Shown piece by piece: positions 35,634 to 47,554 of a stretch of 64,000 nt of DNA. Source of the stretch: Buxus sempervirens. Its lineage: Eukaryota > Streptophyta > Magnoliopsida > Buxales > Buxaceae. Position numbers and translations under genes: made by a program. Location of the stretch: NCBI GenBank assembly GCA_947561395.2, contig OX387186.1:40071220-40135219 (forward strand). The letters are read 5' to 3'. The notes beneath the pieces were generated by a model, which saw only the letters and a program-made list of their open reading frames with translations, had not been told where the DNA came from and ran no database searches. Position 1 is the stretch's first letter. Each line of letters starts with the position of its first letter.

Positions 35634-36320
35634 GGGCCATCTAAAAGCCTCTGAATTTTAGACAAACCTCTTTTGGCCGTCTAAAAGCCTCTGAATTTTA
35701 GACAAACCTTTTTGGGCCATCTATAAGCCTCTGAATTATAGACACATATCCTTTGGGCCGTCTAAAAGCCTCTGAATTTTAGACACAATCTTTTTGGGCC
35801 ATTTGAAAGCCTCTGAATTTCAAACATCAATCTCTTTGGGCCATCTATATGCCTCTGAATTATAGACACATATCCTTTGGGCCGTCTAAAAGCCTCTAAA
35901 TTTTAGACACAACCTTTTTGGGCCATTTGAAAGCCTCTGAATTTCAAACATCAATCTCTTTGGGCCATCTATAAGCCTCTGAATTATAGACACATATCCT
36001 TTGGGCCATCTAAAAGCCTCTAAATTTTAGACACAACCTTTTTAGGCCATTTGAAAGCCTCGGAATTTCAAACATCAACCTATTTTGGGCCGTCTGTAAG
36101 CCTCTGAATTATAGACACATATCCTTTGGGCCGTCTAAAAGCCTCTGAATTTTAGACAAACCTTTTTGGGCCGTCTATAAGCCTCTGAATTATAGACATA
36201 TATCCTTTGGGCCATCTAAAAGCCTCTGAATTTTAGACACAACTTTTTTGGGCCGTCTATAAGCCTCTGAATTATAGACACGTATCCTTTGGGCCGTCTA
36301 AAAGCCTCTGAATTTTAGAC
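35634..36320 (+). repeat. Array of 17 hairpin units with three co-varying stems
   Basis: Units of 40-43 bp begin gggcc and contain a 7-bp stem around the constant loop agcctctgaa. Stem types are TCTAAAA/TTTTAGA (8 units), TCTATAA/TTATAGA (4 units) and TTTGAAA/TTTCAAA (3 units). One more unit has TCTGTAA/TTATAGA (a G-U pair) and one has a single innermost mismatch. Units are homologous to the ggaagccctaaaatattcc half of the preceding array, a copy of which follows at 36335-36362. Confidence 0.95.
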
Positions 36321-36564
36321 ATTTCTCATTCTTTGGGACCTTTGGAAGCCCTAAAATATTCCAACAATCAAAAAAACAAAAAATGGAAAAATATAAAAAA
36401 AAACAAATAAATAAATCCGGACTTGTGTTCACCCAACCCACTTATCTACATTTATAGGTGTATGACTCAAATTAAATGAAAGCTGACATGTTTCTTTGCT
36501 TTTCCTTACCTAGGTACATTTACTTGCAATCATTGCTCCCGTGACCAGATCCAAAGCCCGCATC

Positions 36565-38439
36565 ATGAATACGGAAGAGAACCAAGCTCAAGCCACCGTG
36601 CCAGCCCAAGACTTTGCTCAGCTGCAAGAGCAAGTGGCTAGTCTGGCCAAAATGCTGGGGGACTTACTGGCGGCTCAGGCCCAACAGGCCTAGGCCCAGG
36701 CCCATAACCAAGCCTCTACTTCCCATCAAGCACCACCACCTCAGGCCTACATTCCGCCTCCAGCTCAACCCATGCCTGAGCCCATTTCTGAACCGGTCCC
36801 TGAACCTATTCTGATCAGGGAAAATACAGCAGAATCTGAGAAAGAAATAGAGAAGGAAAAAGCCAGGGAGGAGATGGAAAGAAAACTCCTGCACAAGATT
36901 GAAAGAATTCAGGAGGAACTGAAAGAAGTGAAGGGAGGAAATAGTTACGGAGGCACCGCCTTTGACGATCTGTGCATGTATCCAGACGTATGCCTTCCGG
37001 CCAAGTTCAAGTGCCCGGACTTCGACAAATATGATGGCACGGGCTGCCCATTGAGCCATTTGAAATTGTACTGCGGGGCTTTGTGCCAGTTTGGCCGGGA
37101 TGACGGCATACTGATCCAACTCTTTCAGAGGAGTTTGACCGGGTCAGCTCTTAGGTGGTTCGCCACAGTTGATCATGGGAAGATTAGAGGATGGAAGGAC
37201 CTGGCAGACACCTTCTTAGACCAATACAAATTTAACTCGGAGATCGTGCCAGACCGGTACGACATTATGAGGATGAGCAAGGGCAAAGATGAATCTGTGT
37301 GGCAATATTCCAAGAGGTGGAGAGAGGCTGCCTCCCAGGTCAGGCCGCCTATGCTGGAACCTGAAATGATCTCAACATTCATGGGTACGCTGGGGCAGCC
37401 CTTCTACAATCACCTGGTGGGTCAGATCACCACCAATTTTGCTGCCCTGGTACAAGTGGCCGGCCGGATTGAGGATGGGATCAAATCTGGCAAGATAATT
37501 GATTATTCCACCATGATCAGTCAACAAGACTCCACTCATAGCAAGGGAAATGGTAATGGAAAGAAAAAATCTGAGGAAAGAAGAGAAGCAGAAGTGAATA
37601 TGGTGCAGCTTCCCAAGGGACCCGTTCAAATCAATGCCCATCCAGTTCCTTTGCTGCCTATCCAAATTAATGTTCCCTCTGCACAGCCTGTGAAGGAGGA
37701 AACAGAAGTAAGGAAGAGAAGGGAGTTTTCAAAACTGCCTATGAGACCATCTGAACTTTTGCCTACCCTACTTCAAAAGGGTTATGTGACTTTGAGGTTA
37801 CCAAATCCTCATGCAAGCAAGGGGAAGGGTTATGATCCATCTGCAATTTGTGAATATCATATGAGTAGTCCAGGGCATACCACAGATCGTTGCTTGGCCC
37901 TAAAGCATGCAATTCAGGATTTGCTGGATAATAACTCTTTATCATTCAATTCAGTCACACCCACTCCTCCTCCCACCAACAACAATGGGGCAGGCAGCTC
38001 AAATGCAATAGGGGCAATTTTCTCTGGAATAAGAAGATTTGATCCTTCTCAACTTATTGCTCCAGTTGGTACCACAGTCCGGGTTTATTTTGAAAAAGAA
38101 GATGAATGGGGCCATATGGAGAAAGAGACTTATACAGGGGCAGATTTTAAGGAAAAGAAGGAAGGGGTAATGGAAGAAAAGAAAGAGGCAAATGTTGAAT
38201 TCATTTTGCCACACATTGATTGGGCAGTCATCCAAGTTCCAGATCAAGTAACGTCACTTCTTCCAAGGGCTGAGCATGATGTCCTAAATATGAAGGCAAT
38301 GGCTAATCAAAGAAAGGAATTCTTCCCTCAACCAACAGAAGATGAACATTTTTGCAAAAATGGAAAAAAATCAACCTTTGTCTTTGAGAACAGGGGCAAT
38401 TCTCGAATTCCCATGTTCTTTGAAAAGAAACCCCCATAA
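36565..38439 (+). CDS. Gag of the gag-only element
   Basis: The reading begins at MNTEENQAQATV (36565), shortly after the repeat arrays. An N-terminal Gln/Pro-rich part leads into a coiled coil (REEMERKLLHKIERIQEEL), then the retrotransposon-gag fold: LPAKFKCPDFDKYDGTGCP, LIQLFQRSLTGSALRWF, WKDLADTFLDQYKFNSEI, AALVQVAGRIEDGIKSGK, and the CX2H...C block CEYHMSSPGHTTDRCLAL. A Glu/Lys-rich tail ends in FFEKKPP. The same blocks occur in the gag of the surrounding element (27300-29512), so both belong to one clade though their sequences differ clearly. It would supply particle protein, with enzymes from an autonomous partner. Fossil element; one or two breaks. Confidence 0.85.
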
Positions 38440-40343
38440 GGAGAATGCACATTTCCTGAGGATCTAAGGAGCCTTGTTCTCAGGAAGTGATTTCAATAAA
38501 GGCTCTTTCAAAAGCAAAAAAAAAAAAAAAAAGAGTTTTTTCCCTTTAACATTTTTCTAAAAAAAAAAAAAAAGAAAAAAAGTTTTCAACAAGGTCCTGT
38601 TTTACTTATGAGTCATATCTCCTATTGAATTTCATTAAGTTGAATATGACTTCGACATTGGGTTCAATCTTGAGACCAAAATCGAAGAAAAAGACATTTT
38701 ATATGAAAATTCAAATCCTTTTAAGGGTCATGAGAAAAATATTCTGCAAAATTATGAAGTGACCAATTTTATAGCCTTTGGAACCAAAGATGACCCACAG
38801 TCTTCAACAGAAAGATAGAAGAAGATTTGAAGTTTCTTCATTAGAAAACAGAAAGGATCACACCACTTGCTAATTTGTTCAAAGGGAAGTTGATAATATT
38901 GTTTGAAGAAATTTTGGGGCTTTGCACTTGAAAATATGGGAGAAGATTTGACCTTTTCGTTGGAAATCGAATTGAGCATCATCTAATGGAAAGAATCCAA
39001 ATTCATAAGATTGATCAAAAGGTGAAGAACTTGTTCATAACAGAGGTTCTATTTGAAGAGGCTTTTATCTTGATAGAAGTTGATTAAAAAAAAAAAAGAA
39101 AAGAAGGAAAAATCCTGAGCCAGTCATGTAGTGCAACTCTACCAAGTCTGAAAATTCAAACTTTTCTTAAAAGGATAAGAGGCCTTTCTTTCTTATATCC
39201 CCAACAATTTGAAAACCCTAGTTAGACCCTTTGAGCTTGATAAATTTTTCCAAGTAACCTAAACTGAGAATTGCAACCCCACACTGGGGCAAATTATTAA
39301 GGCATAAAAAAGAAAAGAATGAAGGGACAAGAGAAGGGGGCATTATTGAAGTTCAAAAGGGATTTTGAAGATGTTTTCAAAAAAGGGGGCAAAGAAATGA
39401 AAAAAAAGGGGCAAATAAATGACAAAAGAAAAAGAAAGATCATCAAATGTTATGTGGAGAATGTCTTCAAAATTGTGAAGAGAAAAAAAGTTCAATAATG
39501 GGAAATAAGTTTTAAATGAAGAAATCAAAGTGGGTGAAGAACTTCATTATTGGGGGCAATTTTGTATTCACTCCAAGGGAAGAAATGCCTTAAAAATTGC
39601 AATTTCAGTTAACCCATTAGATCATATGGTATTTGAGCCTTTTATTCCTTTTCTTTCTAAACAAACACCAAGCCTTCGTTTCGTCCCATTCATAAGTCCT
39701 CTTTGATTAAGAAATTTTGAATTAAGGCAATTTTGACTACATAGTTACTGGTGATAAAGGATTAAAAAAAAAAAAGAAAAAAGAAAAAAATGGAGAGAAT
39801 GTAGTGAAAACCCGGAAGGGCGCTACATGGCAAATAATCAGCTATCTACAAGAAGGAAATCGTCAGAGAGGAAAGTCCAGAATTGGCATGGATCCAGGTG
39901 AAGTCCTCATGTTGGTGGTTATTTTGAGATACAGTCACTTTTCGAGTCATTGAGGAAAATTCTCTTTTCAAGGCTGAAGCAACATAATCAGAACTATGAT
40001 ATGAATCATCTATGAACAAGTTGATGGCCATAAAAATTGCCATTAGGAAATTATTGCTGAAGTTGAAGTCATAAATTCTCATATCATGGATACAATAGGG
40101 AAACAATTGCTTTTCAATTGGATGAAGGAAAATGTCTTTCTAGACTGGAGCAAAATAGTCAGATTGAAAGAGTCGTCATATCTAGAGCATCAATTGACAA
40201 GCCGATGGTCATGGGAATGATTCTAAAGGTTCTGAAGGCTTATTTCGGTCTTTCTTCATTTTCTGAAATAATCTTCTCATTATTCAACTTGATTTTAATT
40301 CTTTTGGACTATATGCTCATAAGTGGTGGGATCACTTTTCAAA

Positions 40344-40380
<37 letters not shown>

Positions 40381-41408
40381 ACACAAAAAAAAAATATTTT
40401 TGGCCTATGATGAGCATCTATGTCTTTTCATAAAAACATTGGTTTTGCAAGCATTAGAGAATTCTGAGGCCACTAGTATAAAACCTATTTTTGTATTTGC
40501 ATTCCTTTATAAGGGTTTCTTTTTTGCAAAGGTTAAAAAAAAAAAAAGAAGAAGAAAGAGAAAAAGAAAAAAAGAAAAGAAAAAAACAAAGAAAAAAAAA
40601 AGAGGATCATCTCTGCTGAGGGGCAAATACTACTTCAAGCAATCAAAACTGGGGCATGCTCAGCGCCTTTCCCTCTGAGTTTTCATTGGAATAAATTACA
40701 GCATCTGGAAGAAGCAGTCAGGCCTTAGTCATTGGAGTTGAAAAAAAAAAAAAAAAAAGAAACTTCGAAGCAGTTGCATGTTTTCTCCTTTAAACAAAGG
40801 TTTCCAATTCTGAGGAAGGATTTTACTGGAGCAGTAAGAAGGCATGAATGAAAGGTCATGGGTTGTAAGGGCATGAGTTCAGATCAACAGATCATGATTT
40901 TCAAATCCATCAATCAAGAAGAGGCATTCACTTGGGCAGTTGAAAAGAATGAAGGCAGGCTATGGGCAGCAATGGCACATACATCCTTATTGAGAGAGCA
41001 AGAAGATGAAGAAGCAAAAGCAAGTTGCAGAATATTCAAGCACAGGTTTGGGCATCCAATGGCACCCAGGTATGTCAAATGAAAAAAAATCAATCAAGAA
41101 AATTCAATAAAATATTTCCTTCCTTATTGTTAAGCGGTTAAGTGAAAAACATCGAAAGCAATTGAGTTTGCAGAGGTCAATTTTAAATCCACCTTCTTTT
41201 CAAAATTTGCTTGTCTCAGATTTCTTTTCATAGCCACGAGAGCTCAAAGAAATCTGAGATAAGGAAGAGACGCCACCCCCGTCAGACTATACACAGCAGG
41301 GGTTTCATTGGCTATCTTCAAATCCATGTTTTTTTTATTACTCATTTGTTTGACCAAAGCAAGTTCAATTAATGAGGTGTCTTTCAAACGTGCAATTTTG
41401 AGTTGTGT
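38440..41408 (+). other. Non-coding 3' interior of the gag-only element
   Basis: Where pol would be expected I recognise no protease, RT, RNase H or integrase motif on either strand. The stretch is A-rich with oligo-A runs and a (TA)n tract at 40351-40381. Copies of the phrase cacagccacgagagctcaa at about 41233 and, beyond this stretch, near 41572 and 41714 form a loose repeat. Confidence 0.65.
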
Positions 41409-41457
41409 TGTAGACACCCCAAAATTGCACAATTTTTGATAAATCTTGAAGGAGAGG
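41409..41457 (+). repeat. Stray copy of the LTR start
   Basis: tgtagacaccccaaaattgc and the next 30 bp resemble the first 50 bp of the LTR that starts at 41915, about 500 bp before it. Its aaaattgcac forms an inverted repeat with gtgcaatttt at 41390-41399. Confidence 0.7.
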
Positions 41458-41900
41458 AATATATTATTGGAATTTTCAAATCTTTGCATTGGGTTTGAGG
41501 AGCAAAAAGAAATGCACTGCAAAGTTCACTATTTTCTCACAAAATCCTATTTTTGCCTTAAAATCCACCTCACAGCCACGAGAGCTAAGTAGAATTTAGG
41601 ACAACTTTGGGAAATGTGCTGGTCAAAAAGGATGATATCCACTCAATTTTTAACTTGGTTTGATAAAAAAATCAGTTTTCAAAAATCCTATCTTTGGGCT
41701 TAAAATCCACTTCACAGCCACAAGAGCTCAGTGGAATTTAAGAACTCTTGGAGAGATGCCCCCTTAAAGTTAGGGCTTTTTGGCAAATCTTCACTCAAAA
41801 ATTGCTTTCTATAAAATTGAATTGAATCAAGCAAATCATGCTTAAGGGAGTGCAATTTGGGCTTGTCTAATCTTTGCAGCTCACTGCTTCGCAGCTCCCA

Positions 41901-41914
41901 CAAAGAGGGGCAGT
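41901..41914 (+). promoter_or_regulatory. Polypurine tract of the gag-only element
   Basis: CAAAGAGGGGCAGT directly before the 3' LTR start (TGTAGACACC at 41915). It differs by one base from the tract of the surrounding element. Confidence 0.85.
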
Positions 41915-42213
41915 TGTAGACACCCCAAATTGCACAAACAATCATCAAAAATCATTATCTCCTTGAAAGCCAGCACAGAAATTGAAGAAAATGAATTTTT
42001 ACCTGTATCCGGCAACTCAGGCCGGATACAAGTAGTACTCTGTGTATCCGGTGATCAATACCGGATACAAGCAAGCCTTAGTGTATCCGGTATTATATAC
42101 CGGATACCTTAAGGCCCTTGTGTATCCGGTCTGATATACCGGATACACAAGTTTTGCTCAAAATTAGGGTTTTCCGAGAGCTTTTCACTTTTACCATCAT
42201 ATCCCTTATTAAA

Positions 42214-44370
42214 TGTAAAACCCCAGTTTTGAGTAGAAACAAAATAAAATAATAATACTAGAATAAACTAAATTAACAGTCACAGTAAGGAAAATAAACA
42301 AATAATAACAGTAGATGAAAAAAATATATATATATATATGCACATATAGATGTAGGTGCAGGTTAAATCAAATTTTATTATTGCTAGGGACTTGTGGTCA
42401 TCAGGGTTAACAAAAAAAAATGGAAATATTCGGACCCGTAAATAAATAAGAATTGGTCAATAGTTAAAATCCGGGAAAATCCCTACATTAATGAGGGGTA
42501 GAAAAGGGATTCGAGGGATAAGAGCGGATTAGGTCAAACCCTGGCAGTGTCTATAAATACGAAGCTCCTATAAAAATTTTCGGGGATTTTGGAGAAAGGT
42601 GGCCGCTCTAGAGAAAGTTAGGGCAGCAGTCCAGCGGGTTAGGTCTCGAAATGGAATCCACCCAGGATGGCCGGAAGCTTGAAGAAGGTCTTCAATACTA
42701 GGTGAGTGGCATTGTTTTACAACCGAGTTTTCGGATTAATTCGTGTATTTGATTGAATGAATGCATTGTTTATGATTGAAGTATTCTCGGTGTGTTTTCT
42801 GGGCAAACCAGTTACGGAGGGTTTTGTACAGTGAATTTGGGGATAACTGGAAATCATGTAGATTAAATCCAAATTAGGTTTGGATGTGTCCTGGGAGTAT
42901 TAGGAGGCTATATAAATGGTTACAGACTGAAAAATTTCAGCCAGAGTTGGATTTCTGGGATTAACAGAGACCTGGGAATCGTAGTGGGCTACCGCCCACT
43001 TGGCGCCTACCTGGCGCCCACTTAGGAAGTGAGCGCCAAGAAAAAAGGACCCGGCGCCGAGCTAGCGCCCACCCCGCGCTCAACTCGCGCCTACCTCAAG
43101 TTTGAGCTCCTTTCTCGCGCTTTTCTCGCGCCCGTCTGGCGCCTAGCTCGCGCCCACTCGTCCACGAGTGAGCGCCAGCTTCAGTTATACGAGCGGACTT
43201 ACCGCCCACTTGGCGCCTACCTGGCGCCCACTTAGGGAAGTGAGCGCCCAGTTGTTTTTCGTGCAGAATCCTATAATTTCGTAAAACCAAGGGGGTTCTG
43301 GATACTAGAGGGTCTTCAACCACTTACCCAACTAATTGATTACGACATTAGAGGTAACAATTTTGCTGGTGAGAACATTTGAGATAGATCCTAGTTTTAG
43401 TAAAGGCTTATGAAGTAGGTGTGGAGAAATAATTCGAGGATGCTCGGGATGTTTACATACTAGGGCTTTATTTTAGTCCTCTTGAAACATGCATTGTTTG
43501 GTACCTGATTTGATTTATTGAACCCCGTTTTGATGGCAAGTTTTGAATGAAGTTGTAATTATTATTTATTTGAACACTGGTGTGAGTTGATGTTCTGGTT
43601 GGAACACTTGTGTGAGTTTATGTTCTGGTTGGAACACTGGTGTGAGTTGATGTTCTGGTTGGAACACTGGTGTGAGTTGACGTTCTGGTTGGAACACTTG
43701 TGTGAGTTTATGTTCATGTTGGAACACTGGTGTGAGTTGATGTTCTGGTTGGAACACTGGTGTGAGTTGACGTTCTGGTTGGAACACTGGTGTGAGTTTA
43801 TGTTCTGGTTGGAACACTGGTGTGAGTTGATGTTCTGGTTGGAACACTGGTGTGAGTTGATGTTCTGGTTGGAACACTGGTGTGAGTTGATGTTCTGGTT
43901 GGAACACTGGTGTGAGTTTATGTTCTGGTTGGAACACTGGTGTGAGTTTATGTTCTGGTTGGAACACCTGTGAGTTTCTGTTCTGGTTGGAACAATTTGT
44001 GATGTGCATGCCGACTGCGGTGTTTTATCGGCGATTTATCGGTTTTAAACTTGGTTTATCCTGAATCCAGAATTTAAGTCCGAAATGTGATGCCTTTGTC
44101 TATTGGGGAAATGGCATGGCCAGGAAGCGTTGCCACTACCCATGTAGGGCAGCCAGATACCGTGGGTAGTACTGGTTGTCAGTGTTGATACCCGGAGTAG
44201 GCCGGCACTGGATGATGAACCCTGGGTGGTTCGTCATTTCAGAGTATCCGAAACCCTGAGAGGGCCGGAACTGTGTACATGAGGTTGGGAAGCAGCTCTG
44301 GCATATGGATTAACCAATCACACAATTGCATAACATTGACCAGGGTAGGAGCTCTGTGATATCCGGCTTG

Positions 44371-44402
<32 letters not shown>

Positions 44403-44772
44403 CTTGATGGATTGTGGTAGCATTAGGGTTTTCTTTTATCGGTTTCATCGAAGCCTTGTTTACTTGTCGTGTGGTTATTCGATTCATAATTTCAACGGTA
44501 AATTGTATTTGAGCATGCATGTGTCACTCGCTGAGATATTCGTATCTCATCCCCTCGTTATGGTTTGTTTTTCAGATGCGTTGGAGCGTAGGTACTTGCG
44601 GGTTAGTTCGGGGCCATGTGAGTTATTATGTTGGGGTTATTTTAGCGCACTCTGTTTCGCAGAAATTTTAGCTTCGTGTTTTCCTTACTCTGGTAGTGCG
44701 ATCCTGTTAATTATGGTGACCTCTGGATACGAGTTATGGGTTTTCCATGTGACTCGGATCTGGGGCATTACA
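42214..44772 (+). mobile_element. Solo gypsy LTR (Tekay/Del-like), target duplication ttaaa
   Basis: 2559 bp, TGTAAAACCCC to GGGGCATTACA, flanked by the perfect 5-bp duplication ttaaa at 42209-42213 and 44773-44777. The TATA box (ctataaata) lies near 42551. A CG-rich leader segment with ggcgcc/gcgccc motifs and a duplicated phrase (accgcccacttggcgcctac, 42990 and 43201) follows at 42980-43250, then the 30-bp minisatellite and a (TA)n tract at 44371-44396. The clade is inferred from ends and size. Confidence 0.9.
43574..43995. repeat. 30-bp minisatellite inside the solo LTR
   Basis: Fourteen units of tgttctggttggaacactgg plus tgtgagtt and ga, ta or a variant. Each unit has the small palindromes gttc-tggttg-gaac and cac-tg-gtg. 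Two opposing open frames across it (about 130-150 codons) are period artefacts. Confidence 0.95.
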
Positions 44773-46799
44773 TTAAATGAGGGGAAATCTCGGAAATAGC
44801 CTTAGGGTTAAGGTTGGTGGGCTATAGACATTATGTTGTGTCTATCAATCTCACCAACCCTAACCCTAGCCTTTACCTATAAATAGGAGGCTCCTCCTTA
44901 AGCAAATGGCAATCAACTCTTGTTTTGAATTCTCGCCAAGAAGAACTCCAAGAGAAGAAGGAAACCGCTGCGGAAGTGCATCCAGAACCCAGGTAAGCCT
45001 CAAACTTTTATTTTATTTTCTGTCTTTACATTTCTAGATCTAGATCTCTTCTTCTACCTTTCTGTAGAATAAGGCCTTCTTTGTGTGTGAAAACCTTTCC
45101 CTCGCTCAAAGTATCTCGAGACTCCCCCTAGCCGTAAAACGTGGAGGCGGGATCTAGGAGAAACGAGACCGGGGATTGACCCTAGTACTAGAAACTATGT
45201 AGCATAAAGCCTTTTGATTGATTGTAAACCGTTTCATATTCAAAGTACCCTTGATTATCTTGAAGAACCGTGTTTAACGGGGAGAGAGAACAGAGGGAAA
45301 CGATAATGGAACGGAACCCTAGGCTGTTCTTAGAACCTTATTTTGATGAATATGCATGCATGCTATTGATCTTGTTTGGTTTTTCACACTTGCACATACA
45401 TATCACTATTTTGGCGGGATAGGCTCACATTTTGGGTTTATTGCATTTATTGTGATAAATCTGAAATAAATGGCCTCAATCAATTCTGAAATGTCTTTGG
45501 ATGATTTTTAAAGGTTTTGGATTTATCTTGCACGAATCACACACACTTTATCACAGTTTTGAGTTGGTTTTGCTAAAAAATGGCTTAACTTGACAGCACT
45601 TGTACCCTTACTTCGGACGCTCATAACTTCATCGTCCGGATGAATTTTGGAGCGATTACAGAATCATGGGAAAGGTGAGGCTGTCTAGTTTATGTCCACC
45701 AAATTTCATTAATTTCTATTGAGTGGATTTTTGACACCTCTCTGTCGAAGTTGATTGGACAGTTCAGGTTCAAATACAGAACTTGTCACTTCGACGGAGC
45801 GCCATGTGTTCGTTTTAAATTCGATTCGAGTGATTTTTGTTTCTGAGCACTCCTTTATGAGTCTATTTTCAAATACAGCTGGTTTCATAATTTTTCGACT
45901 CCATTTGTATTATTGGTAGCCGATTTACTCAGAACTGCGCAATGGCACTTTTCTGGGTAAATCTGTGATCTTCGGGGCCTGTTCGGGAGACCACCCAAGG
46001 CACATCCGAATGAGTTTTTGTATGAGGCTAGTTTATTTTGAAAGATGACCATACAGACTTCAATCACACCAAATTTCGTGGGTTTTTATGAAGTGGATTT
46101 TTCTAGGTGATTTTCCAAAGTTGCCTACTTATCACTTTTAAATATCCCCAGCAGCAACTTTCAAGGAGCATAACTCCTAGGTTTTCAACCGGAATTACTT
46201 GAAATTTTGAATGAGACTATTATTTACCATAATCTTTCAAATGGATTTGGTTTGATTTGATTTAAAATTGGATTTGAGTGATTTCAAGACAAATGGCCTT
46301 ACTTTTCACCGAATTTTCCGGATTTGATTCAACTTGGCTTTGGACATTCTTTTGTCTTGGATTTTTTATCCTTTTATGACATTTCAGAAATGATATTGAC
46401 ATAAGAGAAGATTCAAAATCCATTTGGATCTTCATGTGAATATATCATACACTTGTTCCTTTTTCAAGGCATTTCATGATTTTTTAGCAAGCTTCCTATT
46501 TTCTTTTAGCATGAACAAACACTTGGCAACCACCTTGTGTGGGTGAATGGGGTGCCTAACACCTTCCCCCGTTCATAATCTAATCCCCTTACCCATCTCT
46601 GGATTTGATTTTCAAGTAGGGTTATTTTTACCCTAGAATTTGCCTTTTAGCACCTTTTTGCTATTTTTGCTTATTTTTAATTCTTTTGGTGTCCATTCAC
46701 ACCCAAAATCTGAATGGTGGCGACTCTCCCAATTTTGCGTTGAGCCCGTGTGTTGACGGAGGGATGATCATCTTCCGGTGATTTTTTCCATGTCTCACA

Positions 46800-46945
46800 G
46801 AAAGAGAACCCTAAACTGATCTGTTTTAACCAAAGGTTGGGGGAGAGAACCTTATTTAGACTGATCTGTTTTAACCATATGGTTGGGGGAGAGAACCCGG
46901 TTTAGGCTGGTCTGTTTTAGCCAAACGGCTGGGAAAGGGAACCCG
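46800..46945 (-). repeat. Hairpin repeat array of the large element, right half
   Basis: Continuation of 29740-30020. Units carry AACC...GGTT (aaccaaaggtt, aaccatatggtt) and then AGCC...GGCT (agccaaacggct), so both arms changed together relative to the other half. Confidence 0.9.
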
Positions 46946-47039
46946 AAATTTAAAAGGTTGGTTTGAGCTCAGTATCACGAGGTTGGACCATGTTAAGTCT
47001 CCGCAGGGGATGAGCTAAACAGCAACATCCAGGTGTACC

Positions 47040-47515
47040 TCAACCAATTTTCAGTTTAATCTCTGATGGTTTTAGCACCTAACTTCGGCTAGTAGTTCCC
47101 AGGCGTGTCTTAGCTAGTCGTTGGTTTAATCACCATTGACTTTGACGCCTCACAACGGGGAAGGCTATGCCAAGACGATCTTCTACCAACTTTCTGGTTT
47201 AATTACCAGTGGCTTCAGTGCCCCAAGAGTTTGGCTAGGGATACCCGAGCGTACCTTAGTCGTTAGCTTAGTTGCTTGACCTTGGTGCCACACAACGGGG
47301 TATGCTATGCCAGGACGATCCTCTGCCAATTTTCTGGTTTAAACACCAGTGGCATTAGTTCCCCAAGAGTTCGGCTAGGGATACCCGAGCGTACCTTAGT
47401 CGTTAGCTTAGTTGCTTGACTTTGGTGCCACACAACGGGGTATGCTATGCCAGGACGATCTTCTGCCAATTTTCTGGTTTAAACACCAGTGGCATTAGTG
47501 CCCCATAGGCTGACT
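47040..47515 (-). repeat. 140-bp repeat array with TTTAAT-loop hairpins
   Basis: About three and a half units; the best pair starts at 47221 and 47361 (period 140). The units hold short hairpins such as CTGGT-ttaaac-ACCAG, CTGGT-ttaatt-ACCAG, TGGT-ttaatc-ACCA, TCAG-tttaatct-CTGA and AGC-ttagtt-GCT. The array lies between ORF1 and gag. Confidence 0.85.
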
Positions 47516-47554
47516 GTATGATCTTTTAAATCAGACGAGTGTGATCTGAGCTCA

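Larger units (their letters stand above)
30021..46799 (+). mobile_element. Gag-only Ogre-type LTR element (TR-GAG-like), non-autonomous
   Basis: Plus-strand element with LTRs at 30021-32342 and 41915-46799 (the latter enlarged by a nested solo LTR), a tRNA-Arg-type primer site, a polypurine tract, and the perfect 5-bp target duplication gaaag at 30016-30020 and 46800-46804. The only coding region recognised is gag (36565-38439); no protease, RT, RNase H or integrase is seen and ORF1 is missing. It fits the described class of terminal-repeat elements with only GAG (TR-GAG), which would depend on an autonomous relative. Net length is about 14.2 kb. The LTRs differ at roughly 27 sites over 2.3 kb by eye (about 1.2%), so it is younger than its host element. 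It looks structurally whole, with one or two breaks in gag. Confidence 0.9.
41915..46799 (+). repeat. 3' LTR of the gag-only element, split by a solo LTR
   Basis: Matches 30021-32342 along its whole length once 42214-44772 is set aside. The palindrome cluster is at 42004-42147 and the TATA box (cctataaatagg) at 44876-44887. The nested LTR landed between them, separating the upstream palindromes from the promoter. It ends CATGTCTCACA at 46799, followed by the duplication gaaag. Confidence 0.95.

Noticed and set aside
34309-35665. Long open frames of 70-241 codons on both strands repeating WSSFYQSS/GLPKVPLF-type phrases
   Set aside because: They follow the 77-79 bp tandem units and exist in several frames at once; period artefacts, not proteins.
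38440-41408. A hidden pol region in the gag-only element
   Set aside because: No RT, RNase H, integrase or protease block could be read in any frame; short open stretches lack motifs.
43574-43995. Regular repeats that could suggest a CRISPR array
   Set aside because: There are no unique spacers, units are directly adjacent, and the DNA is plant nuclear.
43566-44009. Opposing open frames of 147 and 128 codons with FQPEHQLTPV / FWLEHWCEL repeats
   Set aside because: The 30-bp unit is a multiple of three and has no stop in these frames; no start context or homologue recognised.
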